From NCBI RefSeq assembly GCF_965208485.1, contig NZ_OZ242344.1, positions 3,286,001 to 3,350,000 on the forward strand: a DNA stretch of 64,000 nt, written 5' to 3'. The notes under the pieces are model-generated. The model was not told the DNA's origin and made no database searches. It worked only from the letters and a program-made list of their open reading frames with translations. The translations under genes were made by a program, and so were the position numbers. This document shows, piece after piece, positions 8,434 to 16,784 of the stretch; position 1 is the first letter of the stretch; every line of letters starts with the position of its first letter. Source of the DNA: Poriferisodalis sp965208485. Lineage in GTDB: Bacteria; Actinomycetota; Acidimicrobiia; Acidimicrobiales; Poriferisodalaceae.

Positions 8434-8681
8434 CAGAGCAAGGCACCGATGAACCCGAGCGATACCGGTTCCTCACCGATGACTTGCAGGGAGAAGTTGC
8501 CGAGACCGTGCTTCTCGACTCCGATCTGGTAGGCGTCCTGCTCGTCGTTGTAGATCGCTTCCACTTCGCCGTTGTGCATCAGAGCTACCCGTCCGGAATG
8601 TTCACGTTCAAGTTCTTCTCGGTGACGAGCCATGTACGCCTCGTAGTTTGATCGCGCTTGCGACTCAGGTGGTTCAGACAT
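8433..8681 (-). CDS. Conserved small partner of retropepsin-like proteases, unknown function
   Basis: An 82-residue protein from ATG 8681, which has a strong GGGGG-type ribosome-binding site; a longer start at 8747 would add a repeated ARTEARTEGGEA leader. The body has NYEAYMARHREELEREHSG, then GRVALMHNGEVEAIYNDEQD and LGNFSLQVIGEEP. This pattern is familiar from small proteins encoded just before retropepsin-like genes (DUF5678-like). The strand-turn-strand followed by a helix resembles a recognition module. It is coupled to the protease by a one-base overlap. I know of no demonstrated function. Confidence 0.72.
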   Translation of the reverse strand: MSEPPESQARSNYEAYMARHREELEREHSGRVALMHNGEVEAIYNDEQDAYQIGVEKHGLGNFSLQVIGEEPVSLGFIGALL

Positions 8682-8860
8682 TGCCTCGCCCCCTTCGGTC
8701 CTTGCTTCGGTCCTTGCTTCGGCCATGCTTACATGGTATGAGCGCATTGGGCCTCTTCATCACGGCGCTGTTGCTGGTTTGATTCGTCCTGGGTTTTGCG
8801 CAGGCTCCGAGGATTGGAGCAAGCACGGGATCGGTGGATGCAGAACTTCGGCCGGCGCCG

Positions 8861-9010
8861 ACTTCGAGGCGGTATTCGGCTGAGCAGACACAGCACGCTG
8901 TGCGGATGCTGGGGGCGGCCCCGTCGACGTATTGGTCGGCCAAGCGCCGCCCGCCGTCGGCTCGTGCGCTGCGCGATGGCGAGCTGATGCCGCTGCTGCC
9001 GGCGCTGTGG
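8861..9010 (+). pseudogene. IS3-family transposase remnant (orfA/orfB scraps)
   Basis: In one frame, SRRYSAEQTQHAVRML resembles the start of an IS3 OrfA. It is followed at once by APSTYWSAKRRPPSARALRD and GELMPLLPALW, which resembles the start of OrfB (STYY-x-KxRPPSxRA-x-RDEEL). The DDE domain is absent. The juxtaposition implies a large internal deletion. DNA from 9010 to 9188 has no recognisable gene. Confidence 0.62.
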
Positions 9011-9188
9011 TCGGAGTACCGCACAGCGCCGACTGGCACCATCATCTCGCCGAGCAGTTGCTGTTCCACTTGGAGCGACAGCGGATCGTGGAAGACGTGC
9101 GTGAATCCGACTCTCATCCTCACTGGTGGGTAGCTGCCCCGCCCCGTACAGACAGGGTGGACTCGACCCGCTGACGTGGCTAAGGCGC

Positions 9189-9305
9189 TCAGTCAGAGAG
9201 CCGAGCGATCTGATCGCGTACGTCAGCGAGCCAGTCGTGCATCTCAGCGATGATCCCGTCGATCTTCGACTCAACGCCGTCCATCTTCGTCTTGAGGCAG
9301 TCCAT
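9189..9305 (-). CDS. Possible 38-aa coiled-coil peptide or gene tail
   Basis: From ATG 9305 a short frame reads MDCLKTKMDGVESKIDG and then EMHDWLADVRDQIARLSD, with a heptad-like pattern. It ends beside IS3 debris and overlaps nothing else. It may be the tail of a lost gene or a small peptide; low confidence. Confidence 0.25.
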   Translation of the reverse strand: MDCLKTKMDGVESKIDGIIAEMHDWLADVRDQIARLSD

Positions 9306-9333
9306 CCGTCCGAACACGTTCGACTCAAGCGCA

Positions 9334-10239
9334 TCAGTAGTCGATCGGGATCGTCCAGCGAGGGTCGTCGTGGGCGTCCCAGTAGGCCTGACGGAGCTGC
9401 ATCGTGATCGGACCGGGCGTGCCATCACCGAGCAGCCGGCCGTCGATCATGGTGACTGGCATGACGCCGCCGGCCGTACTGGTCATGAACGCTTCGTCGG
9501 CCCGGCCGGCTTCGGCGACCGGGATGGGGGCCACATGGGTGGTCAGACCCTGTTCGGCGGCCAAGTCGAGGACGGTCTGGCGGGTGATGCCCTCCAGCAC
9601 CCCGGCATCGGGCGTGTAGAGCCCGCCATCGGCGACGAGGAAAACGTTGAACCCGGGTCCTTCGGTGAGGTTGCCGTCGAGGTCGGGCAGCACGACCACG
9701 CTGCCGCCACGCTCGTGGGCCTCGAAGGCGCCGCGAGTCAGGTCGCCCCAGTGGAAGTTCTTGACCGTCGGGTCCACCGATGCCGTCGGGATGCGCACGG
9801 TGTCCTGAGCGATGATCAGGTGCGAGCCCTCCTCCTGCTTGTCCGGTTCGACGATCCAGATGTACGGGATCGCATAGGCATAGAACCGGTTCTGGAATGA
9901 CCACGGGCTGCGGCTGCCGCGGCTCGGACGACCCCGTGTCGTGATCATGTCGACATAGGACTCGCGCAGCCCTGACTTGCGTACGCACTCGGTAAGGATC
10001 TCGGCAATCTGCTCACGGTCGAGCTCCAGGCTCATCTGGAGGCTCTTCATGCTGCGCTCGAACCGGTCCAGGTGGGCGTCGAGCCGGAAGAACTTGCCGT
10101 TCCACACAGCGACGACGTCGTAGGTCACGTCCGAGCGGCTGAAACCGACATCGAGCAGCGAGATCTTGGCGTCACGGATGGGCACGTACTCGCCGTCAAC
10201 CCAAGCGCAGCCCCGGCTGAACGGATTCTCATCAGGCAT
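9334..10239 (-). CDS. PLP-dependent class IV aminotransferase (BCAT/D-amino acid/R-amine type)
   Basis: A 301-residue fold-type IV aminotransferase, the usual length. It begins WVDGEYVPIRDAKISLLDVGFSRSD, the family N-terminus. The PLP lysine sits in TVKNFHWGDLTRG, with the glutamate of the cofactor site in LTEGPGFNVFLV and the phosphate cup region in GVLEGITRQTVLDLA and TSTAGGVMPVT. Class IV enzymes transfer amino groups to or from branched-chain, D-amino acid or amine substrates; the substrate loop does not permit a finer call. ATG 10239 is preceded by GGAGGATCCCG, a strong ribosome-binding site. It is divergent from the molybdopterin dehydrogenase gene at 10296, with a 56-base shared upstream region. 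Confidence 0.92.
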   Translation of the reverse strand: MPDENPFSRGCAWVDGEYVPIRDAKISLLDVGFSRSDVTYDVVAVWNGKFFRLDAHLDRFERSMKSLQMSLELDREQIAEILTECVRKSGLRESYVDMITTRGRPSRGSRSPWSFQNRFYAYAIPYIWIVEPDKQEEGSHLIIAQDTVRIPTASVDPTVKNFHWGDLTRGAFEAHERGGSVVVLPDLDGNLTEGPGFNVFLVADGGLYTPDAGVLEGITRQTVLDLAAEQGLTTHVAPIPVAEAGRADEAFMTSTAGGVMPVTMIDGRLLGDGTPGPITMQLRQAYWDAHDDPRWTIPIDY

Positions 10240-10295
10240 CGGGATCCTCCCTGGAGGCTCGTCGCCGTCTCTGCACGCCGAGCGCTTCTGCACAA

Positions 10296-12578
10296 ATGTC
10301 GCACGTTGAGGGCTACGTTGCTGCCGTGGTGAGCGAAGAATTCCGTGGGCGGCGCGAAGACGAGCCGCTGTTGCGAGGCGAGAGCACCTACATCGACGGG
10401 CTCGACATTCCCGAGCTGGCCGGCGCGGCACAAGCCGTGTTCGTCCGCTCCGCGGAAGCTCATGCCCGGCTCGCCGGCGTCGACGTGACCGAGGCCCGTC
10501 AGGCCGACGGCGTGATCGCCGTGTACCTCGGTCCCGAGGTGGACGGCTGGCCGTTCCCGCCTCGGCTGCCGTCGATGAACCGCGACCTGTGGCGACCGCT
10601 CATGGCCTACGACACGGTCCGCTTCGTCGGTGAGCCCATCGCCTTGGTGATCGCCGAGACCCGCGCCGCGGCAGTTGACGCCGCTGAGCTCGTGATCGTC
10701 GACTACGAGCCGCTGTCCCCGGTGGTTGACCTCGATGCCAGCCTCAACGGCGAAACGCTGCTCCACACCCACGCCGGGACGAACGTGGCGCTGGCCTGGG
10801 AGCTGGATGCCGTCCCCGATGATGTGTGGGACGGCTGCGATGTCACCGTGGCGTTCGACATACGCCATCCGCGGCTGGGGCCGCATCCGATCGAACCGCT
10901 TGCGGGCGCATCGAGCTGGGGTCCCGACGGGCGCTGCACGGCGTGGGTGTGCTCGCAGCGTCCGGCTGGCGCGAAGCACGTCATCGAGACGCTGCTGGGT
11001 CTCGAGCCGGGAACCGTGCGGGCGATCTCGCCCGATGTCGGCGGCGGCTTCGGTTCCAAGGGCGGTTGGGGCTGCTATCCCGAAGACGTGGTCGTGGCCT
11101 GGGCGGCGCGCGAACTCGATCGGCCGATCCGCTGGGCGCAGACCCGCTCAGAGGCCTCTCTGGCCATGGGGCACGGGCGAGCTTCGCGCCACCGGGTCCG
11201 CATCGGCGGCATGGGTGACGGCACGATCGTCGCCTACTCGGTGGACGCGCTGCAGGACAGCGGCGCCTACCCGGCCATGGGCACCAACGTCACCGGCAAC
11301 CTGCGCAACAGCGGCACCGGTGTCTACGACATTGCGCACGCCACGCTGCGGGGCACCTCGGTGGTGACCAACACCACGCCGACTGTGGCGTTCCGTGGAG
11401 CCGGCCGGCCCGAGGCAGCCTGCTCGATCGAGCGGGCAGTCGACCGATTCGCACAAGCGATCGGCCGCGATCCGCTGGAGACTCGCTTCGCCAACCTGGT
11501 GCCGCCAGACCGGTTCCCGTACCGGACGGCGGTCGGATCCACCTACGACAGCGGCAGCTACCCCCAAGCACTGCGGCTGGCAGCAGAGTCAGCCGACTAC
11601 GAGGGACTGCGAGCAGAGCAGGCAGCGCGGCGGGCGAGCGGTGACAGCGACGTGCTTCTCGGCATCGGGGTGAGCTGCACCACCGAGATCACCGGCGGCG
11701 GCGAAGGCGAGCGGGCGACGGCCTTCCTCGCAGAAGACGGCACGGTCGATGTCGTGGTCGGGACATCACCGCACGGTCAGGGCCACGAGACGACGTTCGC
11801 ACCGGTCGTGGCCTCCCAGCTCGGCCTCGATGTCGATCGGGTCACCATCTCGCACGACGACACGGACCGTTCGCCGATCGGCGGCGGAACCATTGGGTCG
11901 CGTTCGGCACAGCTCGGCAGCGCTGCGGCCTACGGCGCGGCCGTCGACCTCGCGGCGGCGGCACGTGAGCGCGCCGCTGAGCTGCTGGAAGCCGATCCTG
12001 ACGACGTGACGCTCGACACCGACCGGGGGACGTTCCACGTGGTCGGAACACCGGCCCGCTCTCTCGGGTGGGGCGACCTGGGGGAGCTCAGCGCCCACCA
12101 TCACTTCAGGCCCGAAGGCGGTGCCGGAGCCTTCTCGTTCGGCGCGTGTGTCGCGGCCGTGGAGGTGGACACGGCAACAGGGGAGATCCAATTGCGTCGA
12201 CTGGTCAGCGTCGACGATGCCGGCGTCATCCTGCAGCCGGTGCTGGCGCATGGCCAGGTCCACGGCGGCTTGGCGCTGGCTGTCGGCGCAGCGCTGTACG
12301 AGGAGATGCAATACGACTCAGACGCCATTCCGATGACCGTCGGGCTGGCGGACTATCTGCTGCCCTCGGCCGCAGAGATGCCCTTCTTCGAGTCCCACGA
12401 GACCGAGACGCCGTCGCCGCTCAATCCGCTGGGCGTGAAGGGCATCGGAGAGTCCGGAACGGTGGTGGCAACCCCTGCGATCCACGGCGCGGTGCTGGAT
12501 GCCCTGGCGCCCTTCGGTGTCGAGCACCTCGATCTTCCGTTGACGCCCGAGAAGGTCTGGCGAGCACTGCAGACCTAG
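10296..12578 (+). CDS. Xanthine/aldehyde/CO dehydrogenase family molybdopterin-binding large subunit
   Basis: A 760-residue molybdenum hydroxylase large subunit, complete for the family. Visible features are the N-terminal a/b hammerhead (LLRGESTYIDGLDIPELAGA, VRFVGEPIALVIAETRAAA), the cofactor loops (GGGFGSKGGWG, VAFRGAGRPEAACSIE, SPHGQGHETTF) and the C-terminal GVKGIGESGTV with the catalytic glutamate. AFRGAGR matches form II type proteins, not the CoxL form I loop of CO dehydrogenase. The partner FAD and 2Fe-2S subunits normally beside it are absent; the next genes are a nitronate monooxygenase scar and a PIN gene. Start ATG 10296 is used, GTG 10326 is an alternative. It catalyses hydroxylation of an aldehyde or heteroaromatic substrate, identity unknown. 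Confidence 0.93.
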   Translation: MSHVEGYVAAVVSEEFRGRREDEPLLRGESTYIDGLDIPELAGAAQAVFVRSAEAHARLAGVDVTEARQADGVIAVYLGPEVDGWPFPPRLPSMNRDLWRPLMAYDTVRFVGEPIALVIAETRAAAVDAAELVIVDYEPLSPVVDLDASLNGETLLHTHAGTNVALAWELDAVPDDVWDGCDVTVAFDIRHPRLGPHPIEPLAGASSWGPDGRCTAWVCSQRPAGAKHVIETLLGLEPGTVRAISPDVGGGFGSKGGWGCYPEDVVVAWAARELDRPIRWAQTRSEASLAMGHGRASRHRVRIGGMGDGTIVAYSVDALQDSGAYPAMGTNVTGNLRNSGTGVYDIAHATLRGTSVVTNTTPTVAFRGAGRPEAACSIERAVDRFAQAIGRDPLETRFANLVPPDRFPYRTAVGSTYDSGSYPQALRLAAESADYEGLRAEQAARRASGDSDVLLGIGVSCTTEITGGGEGERATAFLAEDGTVDVVVGTSPHGQGHETTFAPVVASQLGLDVDRVTISHDDTDRSPIGGGTIGSRSAQLGSAAAYGAAVDLAAAARERAAELLEADPDDVTLDTDRGTFHVVGTPARSLGWGDLGELSAHHHFRPEGGAGAFSFGACVAAVEVDTATGEIQLRRLVSVDDAGVILQPVLAHGQVHGGLALAVGAALYEEMQYDSDAIPMTVGLADYLLPSAAEMPFFESHETETPSPLNPLGVKGIGESGTVVATPAIHGAVLDALAPFGVEHLDLPLTPEKVWRALQT

Positions 12579-12587
12579 GAGCCGTCA

Positions 12588-12870
12588 GGTCCTGTCCAGC
12601 AGCTCTCGGGCCTCGGTCATCACTCGGGCCACCACATCGCCTGCGTTCGGCAGATCGGTGAGCAGATCGAATCCGGCAGCGGACGGCGTCGGGCCGGAGG
12701 TTCAGTGCTGCCAGGATCCCCAGGCCGCCGGCATTGCACACCGCCGCTACGAGTTCAGGTCCGGCCACACCGCCCATGCCCGACTGCAGGATCGGCGCGT
12801 CGATGCCGAGGACGGATCCGAGCCGCTCGGGATCGCCTGGCGTCAGACTGGTTCGGCGTTTGTCAGCCAT
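12588..12870 (-). pseudogene. Nitronate monooxygenase-like gene, large internal deletion
   Basis: From ATG 12870 the frame gives the family N-terminus (LGSVLGIDAPILQSGMGG, AGPELVAAVCNAGGLGILA), then loses similarity. In another frame, 12588-12660 encodes LTDLPNAGDVVARVMTEARE and a stop, the C-terminal end of the same family. About 250 residues between them, including the catalytic histidine region, are missing. Nitronate monooxygenases are FMN TIM barrels of about 330-370 residues. The scar lies between the dehydrogenase subunit and a PIN gene whose 3' end overlaps its start by eight bases. Confidence 0.7.
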
Positions 12871-13333
12871 AGGCCGCGAGTGTGTCGTCGAGACTCCAGA
12901 TGCGCACGTCGACATGCGCCGTGCTGCGCTGGAACTGGTCTCGTTCAACGAGAATCGCGACGTCTCCGCTGCCAAGTCGACCATCGCCGACGAGTGTGAT
13001 CAGATCGGTGCCGGTGGAGTTGCCATCGAGCAGTTCGTCGACGAACTGGCGATTCCATGTCGTGGCCCGCACGACCCAAGGCGGTTGTGCCGAACTCGCT
13101 GCCTTGAGCACCCTTGCCAGACGCTCGGCGAGTCGCCGTCGATCTGACGCGCGTTGAGCGATGCGATTGCCGGCCTCAATAACGGCAGTAACCGGAATCA
13201 CGAACTGCTGACCGCGTTCACTCCGCTGTTCGAACTCGCTCGCGATCTCCCGCGCCGCGTCATCACCGTCTGTACCGATCAGGCGCAGCAGCACTGACGT
13301 GTCGACGAAGAGCACCTGTCGGGAGATCGCCAC
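12863..13333 (-). CDS. PIN-domain nuclease (VapC-like)
   Basis: A 156-residue PIN protein from GTG 13333, slightly longer than typical VapC. Acidic residues lie in VLFVDTSVLLRLIG (Asp), IPVTAVIEAGNRIA (Glu), NSTGTDLITLV (Asp) and SGDVAILVERD (Asp). The gene is immediately downstream of, and nearly touches, the C-terminal piece of an AAA ATPase gene. The pair was therefore probably an ATPase plus PIN-nuclease operon, not a classical VapBC. With the ATPase destroyed by an inserted element, the PIN gene is an orphan. Confidence 0.82.
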   Translation of the reverse strand: MAISRQVLFVDTSVLLRLIGTDGDDAAREIASEFEQRSERGQQFVIPVTAVIEAGNRIAQRASDRRRLAERLARVLKAASSAQPPWVVRATTWNRQFVDELLDGNSTGTDLITLVGDGRLGSGDVAILVERDQFQRSTAHVDVRIWSLDDTLAAYG

Positions 13334-13336
13334 GTA

Positions 13337-13760
13337 TCAGAGCCCAAGCACGTCGACCAGCGAAGGCTGTTCCGCAGCGGCTTGGCTTTGGGGCCGAAGG
13401 CGGTCTCGGACAGCAGAGGCGCCCAGCGAACTGCCTCCTACCACTTCTAGATAGTCGGGAAAGTCCGTCAGCTTGGTGACGGTGCTCCATCCGTCTTCGT
13501 CTCGATGGCAAACGAGCACACCCTCGTGATCGTGGCCGCCCAAGGCATCGAGGATCGCGGGACTGTGCGTGGTTGCCAGAGTCTTCGCCCCCGAGGCCGA
13601 TGCAGCCTCGAGACGCTTAACAGGGTGTTGAAAAAGGGGCCGAATCGCAGAATCGTCGAGACAAACCCACAGGTCAGAGAGCTACAGGTCCGCCTAGAAC
13701 GGGCTTTTTCAGCAGCCTGTTGAACGCCAGAAGGCTGATTTGCTCCAGCGTCGCGGCCAT
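13337..13760 (-). pseudogene. AAA-family (SMC/OLD-like) ATPase, disrupted by a short inverted-repeat element
   Basis: ATG 13760 opens MAATLEQISLLAF, the usual first strand of RecF/OLD-like ATPases, and is interrupted after 13 codons by the element at 13617-13723. On its other side the frame continues KRLEAASASGAKTLATTHSP and AILDALGG (the Walker B/H-loop TTHSP motif near the C-terminus), then VLVCHRDEDGWSTVTKLTDF and ends SLVDVLGL at 13337. The nucleotide-binding P-loop and coiled-coil middle are gone. Insertion plus deletion at the element explains the structure. The intact ATPase probably formed an operon with the PIN gene that follows. Confidence 0.72.
13617..13723. mobile_element. Short inverted-repeat element 1 (MITE-like), 107 bp
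   Basis: The ends are TTAA-CAGGGTGTTGAAAAAG and, reverse complemented, TCAA-CAGGCTGCTGAAAAAG: 14 of 16 bases inside the terminal tetranucleotides are identical. The interior contains CAAACCCACAGGTCAG, shared with the elements at 22167 and 26915. It has no coding capacity. It sits inside the AAA ATPase pseudogene. Confidence 0.75.
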
Positions 13761-13874
13761 GTTTGTCAGGGTACTGAGGCTCGCTCAACGAGGATGATGT
13801 GCTCCGGTCTGAGGCGTCTCTGGCGTGTCAAAGCCAAGGAGAATCTGGCACCAACTGTGTCAGCCGGCAAGGAC

Positions 13875-15092
13875 CTAGTCCGCTTCGGCAGTTTCGCCGA
13901 CGCGGGGCGTGAAGCCGGTCTTGCCGGTGCCGCCGCCCTTGAGTGCAGCAACGGCACGCTCGTTCTCGAAGATCTTTGCCAGGATTGCCTTGCCTGCCCG
14001 GTCGAAGTACTCCCGGTTGCGGATCACGAACTCGTTCGATTCAGCCATGGAGGCAAGCTGGCCGTTGACGGCGGGGATGACGTGGCGCGCCACTAGGTCC
14101 CAGCTGCGGAACATGGCCTCCGGCTCGGCCCAGTCGTTGACGAAGCCCATCATCACGCCGAACCCGCCGGTGATCTCCTGCATCCGCAGGATGTTCTCGA
14201 TGAGGTCGTCAGGGGTGCCGATGACCCCGGCGGCCGAGTCGGGGTTTGCGTAGAAGTCGATCGCGTCGGCTGTCGAGGCGAGGCGTTCGAGGCCGGGCCG
14301 CTGCAGGGTGTCGACGTTGTACTCGTTGTGCCAGCGCAGCAGGCCGTGGGAGACATCTCGCCGGGCCTGGTCGCGGGTGAGCGCCACGTGGAAGTTGAAC
14401 ATCACCCGCCAGTCGTCCCGGCTCACGACCTGGACATGCTTGGCGGCGGATTCCTCCGCGAAGCTCCACTGCAGCGGCAGCGAGGCCAGTCCTTCGGTGG
14501 ACATCGAGCCGATCGACAGCACACCGATGCCGTGCTTGCCGGCGAGCGTCATGCCGGACGGGCTGATCATCGACGCCGTCACCATCGGGACCTTGTGCTG
14601 GTACGGCAGGATCTGCAGCTTGGCGTCGTACAGCGAGAACCAGTCGCACTCATAGGTGAACCGCTCGCCGCCGGCCAGCAGCCGCTGGATGACCGGGATG
14701 GCCTCGTCCTGGCGGTCACGCAGCAGCATCGGATCGATGCCCAGCGTGTGGGCATCCGAGGGCAGGGCGCCCGGGCCGGTTCCCAGCATCGCCCGTCCCA
14801 TGCTCATCTGGTCGAGTTGGGTGATGCGCTGGGCGACGTTGAAGGGGTGGTGATAGGGGATGGAGGTGACGCCGGTGCCGAGCTTGATGCGGCCGGTGCG
14901 CACCGCTGCGGCGGCCAGGAACATCTCGGGCGAGCCGATGGTCTCCCAGCCGGTCGAGTGATGCTCGCCGCACCAGAACTCGTCGTACCCGAGGCGGTCG
15001 AGGTACGTGACCAAGTCCAAGTCGCGCTGGAGCTGCAGCGCAGGACTCTCGCCCGGCAGATGGTGCGGTGCCAGAAATGCAGCAAACTTCAC
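13875..15092 (-). CDS. LLM-class flavin-dependent oxidoreductase (bacterial luciferase-like)
   Basis: A luciferase-like monooxygenase of about 405 residues. Family features are VKFAAFLAPHHLPGE, YLDRLGYDEFWCGEHHSTGW, IKLGTGVTSIPYHHPFNVA, LDQMSMGRAMLGTGPGALPS and the C-terminal GTPDDLIENILRMQE. The GEHHS and GTGPG segments contact the flavin. This subgroup uses reduced FMN from a separate reductase. Start GTG 15092 is preferred because a TAGGGT box ends 7 bases before it, giving a leaderless transcript; an in-frame TTG lies at 15110. The last 30 residues (GKTGFTPRVGETAEAD) are a non-conserved tail. It is not obviously in an operon. Confidence 0.9.
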   Translation of the reverse strand: MKFAAFLAPHHLPGESPALQLQRDLDLVTYLDRLGYDEFWCGEHHSTGWETIGSPEMFLAAAAVRTGRIKLGTGVTSIPYHHPFNVAQRITQLDQMSMGRAMLGTGPGALPSDAHTLGIDPMLLRDRQDEAIPVIQRLLAGGERFTYECDWFSLYDAKLQILPYQHKVPMVTASMISPSGMTLAGKHGIGVLSIGSMSTEGLASLPLQWSFAEESAAKHVQVVSRDDWRVMFNFHVALTRDQARRDVSHGLLRWHNEYNVDTLQRPGLERLASTADAIDFYANPDSAAGVIGTPDDLIENILRMQEITGGFGVMMGFVNDWAEPEAMFRSWDLVARHVIPAVNGQLASMAESNEFVIRNREYFDRAGKAILAKIFENERAVAALKGGGTGKTGFTPRVGETAEAD

Positions 15093-15099
15093 CGTCGGG

Positions 15100-15105
15100 A
15101 CCCTA
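15100..15105 (-). promoter_or_regulatory. -10 box TAGGGT for a leaderless LLM gene
   Basis: On the minus strand, TAGGGT is followed by seven bases and then the GTG start at 15092, which places transcription start at or next to the start codon. The same geometry occurs before the genes at 20767, 49066, 49280 and 59810. Confidence 0.5.
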
Positions 15106-15268
15106 TCCAAGAGGCTGAGCCGGTAGGCGAAGCCGTGGCCCGAGCGGTCCGTGAGCGCAGCGAACCAGAGCGGGCAGCAACAGGTGCCGCAGCGAAAGGG
15201 CTCACCTGCTCACGCGGCTCCTCCGGGTGCTGCCGCCGACATGGGCGACCCGGTGCTCGCTGGCGCTG

Positions 15269-15334
15269 CTAGCTGATGCTGCGGCCCCCGCCGACATCGA
15301 GGCAGACGCCGGTGAGGAAACCCGCCTCTCTCAT
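15269..15334 (-). pseudogene. 3' scrap of a short-chain dehydrogenase gene
   Basis: A 21-codon frame ends GFLTGVCLDVGGGRSIS, the usual C-terminal strand of SDR enzymes (xTG-x-x-xxVDGGxS). The rest of the gene is missing. The remainder of 15106-15517 contains no gene, only this scrap and the inverted repeat at 15399-15472. Confidence 0.55.
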
Positions 15335-15398
15335 CGTTGCTCCGTTCTGTGGTGAGCGGATCGTAGGCCAGGCGTCATCATCCGCCTGTTACGCTGTA

Positions 15399-15472
15399 TC
15401 GCAGAGGCCAGCCGCCCCGGAGTTGGCAGAGCAACCCACTTGGGTAGCAACCGGGGGCTGGCCCTCTCGCGA
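15399..15472. repeat. Long imperfect inverted repeat, 22-bp arms
   Basis: Arms 15399-15420 (tcgcagaggccagccgcccc...) and 15451-15472 pair almost completely, leaving a loop of about 30 bases that itself holds CCCActtGGG and GTTG...CAAC pairs. It lacks a T tract, so it is not a standard intrinsic terminator. It does not carry CTAG ends like the other elements. It might be a REP-like element or a structured RNA downstream of the CoA-transferase at 15518. Confidence 0.55.
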
Positions 15473-15517
15473 CCGTAGTGATTGCCTGCCTTGGGCCGGC
15501 CTGAATTTCGATATATG

Positions 15518-16705
15518 TCAGGACTCGCTGAGGATGCCCGTGTCGATGAGGCCGTCGATCGTCTCGACGTCGTAGCCGACCTCAGCGAGGATCTCCCGGC
15601 CGTGCTCGCCGATCCTCGGCGCCGGACGCCGGACGCTCGGCGGCGTCTCGGAGAATTGCTCGGGTGGCGGGATGGACCGGTACGGGCCCGCGACCGGATG
15701 CTCGTCGACCGGTAGCTGGGATACGAGCTCATCGAGCGTCGCTGCCTCGGTGGCGGGAATGCCGTGTTCGGAACACAGCTCGAGCCATTCCGCAGTCGTG
15801 CGCTGGTCCAGCACCGACGCGACGTCGCGATACAGGCTGTCGCTGTGTATAACGCGCTCGATGGGCGTGGCGAAACGCTCGTCGGCGGCGAGATCGTGCC
15901 GTCCTCCGGCTTCGAACAGTGCGACGTAGTGCTCGTGGTCGTAGGGAAGGATGTTGATCCAGCCGTCGGCGGTCTGCTGGGGCTTGCGCTCGGGCGTGAG
16001 GATGCGGGCGTATCCAGCGCTCGCCACTGGGGGCTCGGAGATGGCGCCCGCACCGTGCTCGGCGAGCACAAAGGCGCGCATCACATCGATCATCGGGATC
16101 TCGATGCACTGCCCCTGGCCGGTCAGAGCCCGGTGGTACAGCGCAGCGGTCACCGAGTTGGCAATCGTCAGTCCGCAGAACTTGTCGGCGACGAGGCTGG
16201 GCAGCAGCATCGGCTCGGCGCCCATGCGGCGGAAGAGGTCGCCGATGCCGCTGGCGGACTGGATGATGTCGTCGTACGCCGGTGCGTCGGCCTGGTCGCT
16301 CGAGGACGGGTAGCCATGGGCCCGGCAGAACACGATGTCGTCGCGAACCTCCCGCACCGCCTCGTAGTTCAGGCCGAGCCTTCCCAGCGGTCCGGGACGC
16401 AGGTTGGTGATCATCACGTCGCAGGTTGCGGCGATGTCCATAAACGCCTGCCGGCCATGCGGATGTTTGAGATCCATCGCAATGCTGCGCTTGTTGCGCA
16501 GCAGGTTGAGTGCGACACCGGAGAACTCCGGCGTCGGGCCGGCGCCCATGCTGCGGTTGCGGTCGCCTGTTGCCGATTCGACGAGGATGACATCAGCGCC
16601 GAGGTCGCCGAGGGTCCGTGTTGCAGCTGGGCCCATGAGCACCGACGACAGGTCGACAACGCGCACCCCGGCCAGCGGCCCCGCAGCGTTCTCGCTCTCG
16701 CTCAT
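15518..16705 (-). CDS. Class III (CaiB/BaiF-type) CoA-transferase
   Basis: A 395-residue family III CoA-transferase of standard length. It contains PLAGVRVVDLSSVLMGPAA, LGDLGADVILVE, the adenine-binding region NLLRNKRSIAMDLKHPHGR, TNLRPGPLGRLGLNYE and YDDIIQSASGIGDL with the catalytic aspartate, ending RIGEHGREILAEVGYD. The family moves CoA between carboxylic acids through an aspartyl-CoA thioester. Substrate is unknown. It is divergent from the Rieske fragment and from two further class III CoA-transferases, so three paralogues lie within 5 kb. Confidence 0.94.
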   Translation of the reverse strand: MSESENAAGPLAGVRVVDLSSVLMGPAATRTLGDLGADVILVESATGDRNRSMGAGPTPEFSGVALNLLRNKRSIAMDLKHPHGRQAFMDIAATCDVMITNLRPGPLGRLGLNYEAVREVRDDIVFCRAHGYPSSSDQADAPAYDDIIQSASGIGDLFRRMGAEPMLLPSLVADKFCGLTIANSVTAALYHRALTGQGQCIEIPMIDVMRAFVLAEHGAGAISEPPVASAGYARILTPERKPQQTADGWINILPYDHEHYVALFEAGGRHDLAADERFATPIERVIHSDSLYRDVASVLDQRTTAEWLELCSEHGIPATEAATLDELVSQLPVDEHPVAGPYRSIPPPEQFSETPPSVRRPAPRIGEHGREILAEVGYDVETIDGLIDTGILSES

Positions 16706-16784
16706 CTCGGACCCGTCCCCTCAGCCGGCAGCGTGCTCACATGTCAGCAGGCGCACGGATGGTACAAACGGGGCGAGGTTACCG

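Noticed and set aside
15399..15472. Folded region tested as tRNA or attC site
   Set aside because: Arms are far longer than a tRNA acceptor stem, no anticodon or T-arm consensus was found, and no integron cassette array or conserved attC boxes are present.
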